Part shown: piece after piece, positions 6,084-9,298 of the stretch
Numbering within the stretch: the stretch's first letter is position 1
Layout of the letters: every line of letters starts with the position of its first letter
Source of the DNA: Gammaproteobacteria bacterium
Lineage (GTDB): Bacteria > Pseudomonadota > Gammaproteobacteria > Steroidobacterales > Steroidobacteraceae
Length of the DNA stretch: 9,298 nucleotides
NCBI GenBank assembly: GCA_030043215.1
Contig: JASHYG010000434.1
Coordinates: forward strand, 1-9,298
Direction of reading: 5' to 3'
Notes under the pieces: generated by a model
What the model saw: only the letters and a program-made list of their open reading frames with translations
The model's database searches: none
What the model was told of the DNA's origin: nothing
Made by a program: the position numbers and the translations under genes

Positions 6084-7043
6084 TTGTCGAGCATCGAGGG
6101 CCGTGAGGCCCGGTCCGCGCCCGCCGTGTGGCCCATCGCCGCCTGTCTGGGTGCGGTCTACATCGTCTGGGGCACCACCTATTTCGCGATCAAGATCGGG
6201 ATCCAAGAGGTCCCGCCGTTGTTCTTCGTGGGCACCCGGCTCGCCACGGCCGGCGCCCTGCTGCTCGGCTGGCAAGGGCTGCGTGGGCGCCGCATGCTCA
6301 CGGCGCGGGAGTGGGGCAGGACGGCGCTCATCGGAACGCTCCTGCTCGTGATGGGTAACGGCTCCGTGGCCGTGGCGGAGCACTGGATCAGCTCCGGTGC
6401 GACGGTTGCGCTCGGCAGTGTGCTGCCGCTCGAGACAGCGCTGTGGTCGGGAGTGTTCGGGCGGTGGCCGAGGCGGCTGGAATGGGGCGCCATTGCCGTC
6501 GGCGGCGTCGGTGCGGCGGTCATGCTCACGGGACGCGATTTGCAGGCGAGCGTCACCGGCACGCTCATCATCCTCATCGGCGTGACGAGCTGGTCGTTCG
6601 GGACCGTGCTGTCGCGCCGCATCGTGATCCCGCGCGGCGCGACCGGCTTCGGTGCGGAGATGCTCTGTGCGGGCTGTATCGCCCTTGCGATCAGCGCAGC
6701 GCTCGGCGAGCGCTGGAGCGTGCCGCGCGCTGCGGACATCTGGTGGGCATGGGGCTACCTCGTCGTATTCGGCTCGCTGGTCGGGTTCTCGTCGTTCCGC
6801 TACGTCGTCGAGCGCGTCTCACCGACGCTTGCATCGAGCTACGCTTACGTCAATCCGCCGGTGGCTCTGCTCGTTGGCTGGGGACTCGGCCACGAGTCGT
6901 TCTCGCGCCAGCTGCTGATCGGCTTGCCGATCGTGCTCGCGTCCGTCGCGCTGCTCGCGTGGGCTCACTCGCGGGATGAGCGCTCTGTCGAAGCCGCCCG
7001 CGCCGCCCTCGCGTCGGAGGTCACCGTGGCGGGCCCCGAATGA
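6084..7043 (+). CDS. yedA: EamA-family drug/metabolite exporter, YedA type
   Basis: The 319-residue inner-membrane protein has the ten hydrophobic segments and internal duplication of DMT-superfamily EamA proteins. It closely follows the E. coli YedA pattern: VYIVWGTTYFAIKIGI (25-40), a VMGNGSVAVAEHWISSG stretch (89-105), ILIGVTSWSFGTVLSRRI (163-180) and LASSYAYVNPPVALLVG (249-265). Such proteins export small metabolites or amino-acid-like compounds; the substrate here cannot be read from sequence. TTG at 6084 was chosen because GAGG (6074-6077) lies six bases upstream and the product starts just before the first membrane segment. A TTG at 6027 is also in frame, and a GTG near residue 15 is possible. 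The gene stands alone, with its own candidate promoter, and converges on the CDGSH gene with only 15 bases between the two stops and no visible terminator. Confidence 0.9.
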   Translation: MSSIEGREARSAPAVWPIAACLGAVYIVWGTTYFAIKIGIQEVPPLFFVGTRLATAGALLLGWQGLRGRRMLTAREWGRTALIGTLLLVMGNGSVAVAEHWISSGATVALGSVLPLETALWSGVFGRWPRRLEWGAIAVGGVGAAVMLTGRDLQASVTGTLIILIGVTSWSFGTVLSRRIVIPRGATGFGAEMLCAGCIALAISAALGERWSVPRAADIWWAWGYLVVFGSLVGFSSFRYVVERVSPTLASSYAYVNPPVALLVGWGLGHESFSRQLLIGLPIVLASVALLAWAHSRDERSVEAARAALASEVTVAGPE

Positions 7044-7058
7044 TCCAGCGCCCGCTCG

Positions 7059-7286
7059 CTACTTGGCCGGCCGGTCCGTGCTTCCCGGCACGGCGGCTTC
7101 TGCCGCCTTGAAGCCGCTCTTGCTGTGGGTGCCGTCGCAGAACGGTTTGTTCGTCGAGCCACCGCAGCGGCAGAGATAGAATGGCCTCTTCGCCACGGCG
7201 TACGTCGCGCCGTTCCAATCGACTGCCGTCACGTCATCTCCGGTGACGCAGTAGGGACCGTTCTGTATCACTTTGATGGTGGCCAT
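7059..7286 (-). CDS. Small CDGSH-type iron-sulfur protein
   Basis: The 75-residue protein contains the CDGSH motif in full: Cys39, Cys41, Ser44, Pro48, Cys50, Asp51, Gly52 and His54 (CRCGGSTNKPFC then DGTH). In this family three cysteines and one histidine bind a redox-active 2Fe-2S cluster. The N-terminal part (ATIKVIQNGPYCVTGDD) forms the short strands typical of single-domain bacterial members. There is no signal or membrane segment, so it is cytoplasmic. The start is the ATG at 7286, with GGGAGA five bases upstream; the frame stays open further upstream, but only through repeat-derived sequence. It lies 112 bases downstream of the LLM oxidoreductase gene on the same strand and could be co-transcribed. 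A role in electron transfer or cluster handling is family knowledge; a link to the neighbour is inference. Confidence 0.92.
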   Translation of the reverse strand: MATIKVIQNGPYCVTGDDVTAVDWNGATYAVAKRPFYLCRCGGSTNKPFCDGTHSKSGFKAAEAAVPGSTDRPAK

Positions 7287-7356
7287 TCGAATCTCCCATG
7301 GGAATCGGATTGGTCGTGGCGTGAACGTTATCACGGTCGCCGGGGCGAGTGTGAAC

Positions 7357-7410
7357 GGTCGCTCGAGCGCGGCCGTCCGCTCAAGCGTGCCCGTCCGCTC
7401 AAGCGCGCCC
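7357..7410 (-). repeat. Three tandem 18-bp repeats at the 3' end of the LLM gene
   Basis: On the plus strand GTCCGCTCAAGCGCGCCC (7393-7410) is preceded by GTCCGCTCAAGCGTGCCC (7375-7392), with one mismatch, and by a more diverged copy, GGTCGCTCGAGCGCGGCC (7357-7374). The copy at 7393-7410 contains the stop codon of the LLM gene, so the array looks like local duplication of that gene's last bases into the gap. Each unit carries a near-palindrome around CGCTCAAGCG or CGCTCGAGCG. Confidence 0.8.
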
Positions 7411-8265
7411 GATGTGCTCGCGCACCTCGGACAGGAACTCGAGATGCGCATCGGCCGTCGCGAACCCCTTGCTCATCGTATCGACGGCGGCGTGCGTGCA
7501 CCCCTGCTCGCGGCACCATTCGATGCGGGCGGCGACCTCACGAGGGGTCTTGTCGAGCCGTCCGACGATCATCTCCTTGCCGAACTCGCCCACGTCCCGG
7601 CCCACCTCGCGCAGGGACCGCTCCACGTGCTTCCAGCCCTCGACCGCGCGCTCCGGCCCGCCGGTGAATATGAATCCATCGCCGAGACGCGCGGCCCGCC
7701 GGTAGACGGGCTCCGAGTAGCCGCCGAACCAGATCGGAATGCGGCGAGTCGGACGCGGGTTGATGCAAGCGCGGTCGATCCGGTCGAACTGCCCGTGGAA
7801 GGTCACGAGCGGCTCGCTCCAGAGCCTGCGCAGCAGCGGCACCTGCTCCTCCTCGCGGCGGCCGCGAGTCTTGAAGTCCTGTCCGAGAGCCTGGTACTCG
7901 ACGTGGTTCCAGCCAATCCCGACCCCGAGCCGCAAGCGCCCTGCGGAGAGCAGGTCCACGTCGGCCACCTGTCGGGCGACGAGCGCAGTCTGGCGCTGCG
8001 GCAGGATCAGGATGCCGGTCACGAGCTCGATGCGCCGGGTGAGGGCGGCCAGGTGCGCGAACATCACCAGGGGATCGTGAAAGGGGTTCTGCTCGGTGTA
8101 CGGTCCCGTGAGCTTGGGCTCGCGGCCCTCGTGCACCGCGCCGAGGACGTGGTCGTACGTGAGGAGGTAGTCGAATCCGAGCGACTCCACCGTGGTCCCG
8201 ATGCGGCGGACGGCGTCCGGGTCGCCACGAAGCTCGATCTGCGGATAGACAGCGCCGATTCTCAT
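7399..8265 (-). CDS. LLM-class (luciferase-like) flavin or F420-dependent oxidoreductase
   Basis: The 288-residue protein has the bacterial luciferase-like TIM-barrel pattern. An opening strand (MRIGAVYPQIE) is followed by GFDYLLTYDHV (30-40), TGILILPQRQTALVARQVA (83-101), LSAGRLRLGVGIGW (106-119) with NHVEYQALG (120-128), IPIWFGGYSEPVYRRAARLG (176-195) and a DGFIF strand. It most resembles the Rv2161c-like branch annotated as F420-dependent. Whether this organism makes F420 is unknown; many proteobacterial members probably use FMN, so the cofactor is left open. The start is the ATG at 8265, with GAAGGA about seven bases upstream, and gives the standard family N-terminus. It is cytoplasmic and the substrate is unknown. 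The stop codon lies in an 18-bp tandem repeat. The gene is divergent from the secreted protein at 8383, and the CDGSH gene follows. Confidence 0.93.
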   Translation of the reverse strand: MRIGAVYPQIELRGDPDAVRRIGTTVESLGFDYLLTYDHVLGAVHEGREPKLTGPYTEQNPFHDPLVMFAHLAALTRRIELVTGILILPQRQTALVARQVADVDLLSAGRLRLGVGIGWNHVEYQALGQDFKTRGRREEEQVPLLRRLWSEPLVTFHGQFDRIDRACINPRPTRRIPIWFGGYSEPVYRRAARLGDGFIFTGGPERAVEGWKHVERSLREVGRDVGEFGKEMIVGRLDKTPREVAARIEWCREQGCTHAAVDTMSKGFATADAHLEFLSEVREHIGRA

Positions 8266-8382
8266 GAGGGGTCCTTCGCCGCGAGGCAGGATGAAGCCGC
8301 GCCCAGGATACCCGTTGACTGGACAAGAGCGTGCGTTGGCGCGGGGGACGGCATAAAATCGCGGCATGCGAGGGGGAAGGTC

Positions 8383-9192
8383 ATGAGTCGTACACTGATC
8401 ATCGTGGGTGGGCTGGCTGCGATCTGCGGGGTGGCCCTGGCGTCAGGCTGTGGCTCGCAAAGTGCGCCGCCGGCGGCGGCGAGCGTGGCGCCGGCACCCC
8501 CACCTCCCCCGAACCCGTACGCCGCACTCGCCAAGCTTCCGGACTGGTCCGGGGTATGGGATCCGCTCGGGGCGCGTCCTCCTCCCGGTGCGACTCGGCC
8601 AGGCCCACCCCAGCTGACTCCGGCCTACGCGGCGCAGTACGCCAAGCTCATGCAGAAGAATCGCTCCACACCCGGGATCAACTTCGTCTCCTCGGTCGCG
8701 AGCTGTGTGCCGCCCGGAGTGCCGCAGAGCATGCAGGAGCCGTATCCCATCGAGTTTCTCTTCACCCCGGGGCGGGTCACCATTCTCATCGAGACGGATT
8801 CGATCGTTCGCCGCATCTACATGAACGCCAGCGACGCGCCCCCTGATCCGGATCCGACTTATCAGGGCACCTCGGTCGGCCACTGGGAAGGGGATACGCT
8901 GGTCGTCGAGACCTCGGCCATCCTGCCGGACACGAGCCCGCTCAACGGCATCAACGGACACAGTGACCAGTTCCACGTGACGGAGCGGATACGTCTGGTT
9001 GAGCCCGATGTCCTCGTGATCACCACCACCCGTACCGACCCCACCATCTTCGTCGAGCCGTATACGACGACGGCCTACTATCGGCGCCATCGCGACTGGA
9101 AGATCATGGAGTATGTGTGCCAGCAGAACAACCACGACGCGCTGGACGCGCACGGTAACCCGGCGTTCAGTCTCAGCCACAAGCCGGAGTAG
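8383..9192 (+). CDS. Secreted, probably lipidated protein of an uncharacterised family
   Basis: The 269-residue product has a signal sequence (1-22) ending in LASGC at Cys23. That is a near-lipobox with Ala at -3, so it is probably, but not certainly, a lipoprotein. A Pro/Ala linker (28-44) follows. The folded part begins with LPDWSGVWD (52-60) and includes TYQGTSVGHWEGDTLVVET (159-177), a DQFHVTERIRLVEPDVLVIT stretch (195-214) and an EYVCQQNN strand near the end (243-250). I have seen this WSGVWD / GHWEGDTLVV pattern in many uncharacterised proteins of Acidobacteria and Proteobacteria; no function is established to my knowledge. The start is the ATG at 8383 behind the purine run GAGGGGGAAGG. 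The longer in-frame open stretch upstream is antisense to the LLM gene. A DUF6152 gene starts three bases after its stop, so the two form an operon. A -10-like TAAAAT (8354-8359) has no convincing -35. Confidence 0.85.
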   Translation: MSRTLIIVGGLAAICGVALASGCGSQSAPPAAASVAPAPPPPPNPYAALAKLPDWSGVWDPLGARPPPGATRPGPPQLTPAYAAQYAKLMQKNRSTPGINFVSSVASCVPPGVPQSMQEPYPIEFLFTPGRVTILIETDSIVRRIYMNASDAPPDPDPTYQGTSVGHWEGDTLVVETSAILPDTSPLNGINGHSDQFHVTERIRLVEPDVLVITTTRTDPTIFVEPYTTTAYYRRHRDWKIMEYVCQQNNHDALDAHGNPAFSLSHKPE

Positions 9193-9195
9193 CCC

Positions 9196-9298
9196 GTGAG
9201 CATCAAACAAGTATTCGCCCCAGCGCTTCTGTTCGCCGCCTCGCTCGCCCTCGTGCGAGTCGCGAGTGCCCATCACTCCACTGCGATGTTCGAATGGG
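9196..9298 (+). CDS. DUF6152-family secreted protein, C-terminus cut off by the window edge
   Basis: GTG at 9196 begins a frame that runs off the window after 34 codons. The visible part is a signal peptide (about 1-24, MSIKQVFAPALLFAAS onward) ending in VASA, followed by HHSTAMFEW. A mature start of His-His-Ser plus a short Phe-containing strand is the hallmark of DUF6152 proteins, small periplasmic proteins of unknown function. The gene is three bases downstream of the preceding secreted-protein gene, so translation is likely coupled. Such pairings are frequent in soil bacteria, which suggests a shared envelope function; this is inferred from context. Too little is visible for domain analysis. 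Confidence 0.8.
   Translation, partial: MSIKQVFAPALLFAASLALVRVASAHHSTAMFEW

Noticed and set aside
7294..7303. TCCCATGGGA 10-bp palindrome before the CDGSH gene
   Set aside because: It does not extend beyond ten bases and part of it is explained by the gene's Shine-Dalgarno sequence.
8315..8359. TTGACT and TAAAAT as a promoter for the secreted-protein gene
   Set aside because: The boxes are 33 bases apart, about twice the usable spacing, and neither has another good partner box.
7273..8382. Upstream extension of the secreted-protein frame to 639 codons
   Set aside because: The extension runs antisense through the well-supported LLM gene. The ATG at 8383 has a ribosome site and begins a proper signal peptide.
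8443..9276. 277-codon minus-strand open frame
   Set aside because: It is antisense to the secreted protein at 8383-9192, which has a signal peptide and family motifs. The antisense product has neither.

Overview
The window is a GC-rich, gene-dense bacterial chromosome segment with ten protein-coding genes, two of them cut by the window edges. I see no tRNA, rRNA, insertion sequence, CRISPR array or phage gene. The gene families (DUF748, a BlaI/M56-TonB pair, a PadR/HAAS pair, a YedA-type exporter, DUF6152), the GTG/TTG starts and the very GC-rich third codon positions fit a Gram-negative soil or freshwater proteobacterium. A Steroidobacteraceae-like gammaproteobacterium is my best guess; it is inferred from family content and is not proven. 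No intergenic gap exceeds about 190 bases. LAYOUT. Positions 1-2410 (minus strand): a predicted lipoprotein of unknown family (1253-2410), followed by an AsmA-like DUF748 envelope protein that leaves the window at position 1. Positions 2435-2468: a 34-bp nested inverted repeat in the divergent promoter region between the lipoprotein and a plus-strand BlaI-type repressor. Positions 2473-4064: the BlaI-type repressor and a four-base-overlapping M56 membrane metallopeptidase with a C-terminal TonB-like domain. Positions 4137-5900: a 25-bp dyad, then a three-gene overlapping operon: PadR-type regulator, HAAS-domain membrane protein, and an unrecognised membrane-anchored protein. Positions 6084-7043: a YedA-type EamA exporter. 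Positions 7059-8265 (minus strand): a luciferase-like monooxygenase-family oxidoreductase followed by a small CDGSH iron-sulfur protein, with an 18-bp tandem repeat between them. Positions 8383-9298: a secreted, probably lipidated protein of an uncharacterised family and the start of a DUF6152 gene. HOW THE GENES MAY WORK TOGETHER. The most interesting part is 1253-5900, where two small regulatory modules lie side by side. In each, a winged-helix repressor is translationally coupled to an inner-membrane partner, and each has a clear palindrome at its own promoter. In the BlaI module the partner is a zinc peptidase whose usual beta-lactam sensor is replaced by a TonB-like domain. The divergent lipoprotein shares the operator and is the natural candidate target. 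In the PadR module the partner is a HAAS-type membrane protein followed by an unnamed anchored protein. Both look like envelope-sensing switches. The signals and outputs cannot be read from the sequence. The remaining genes (exporter, oxidoreductase, CDGSH protein, DUF6152 pair) look like ordinary metabolic or accessory genes.
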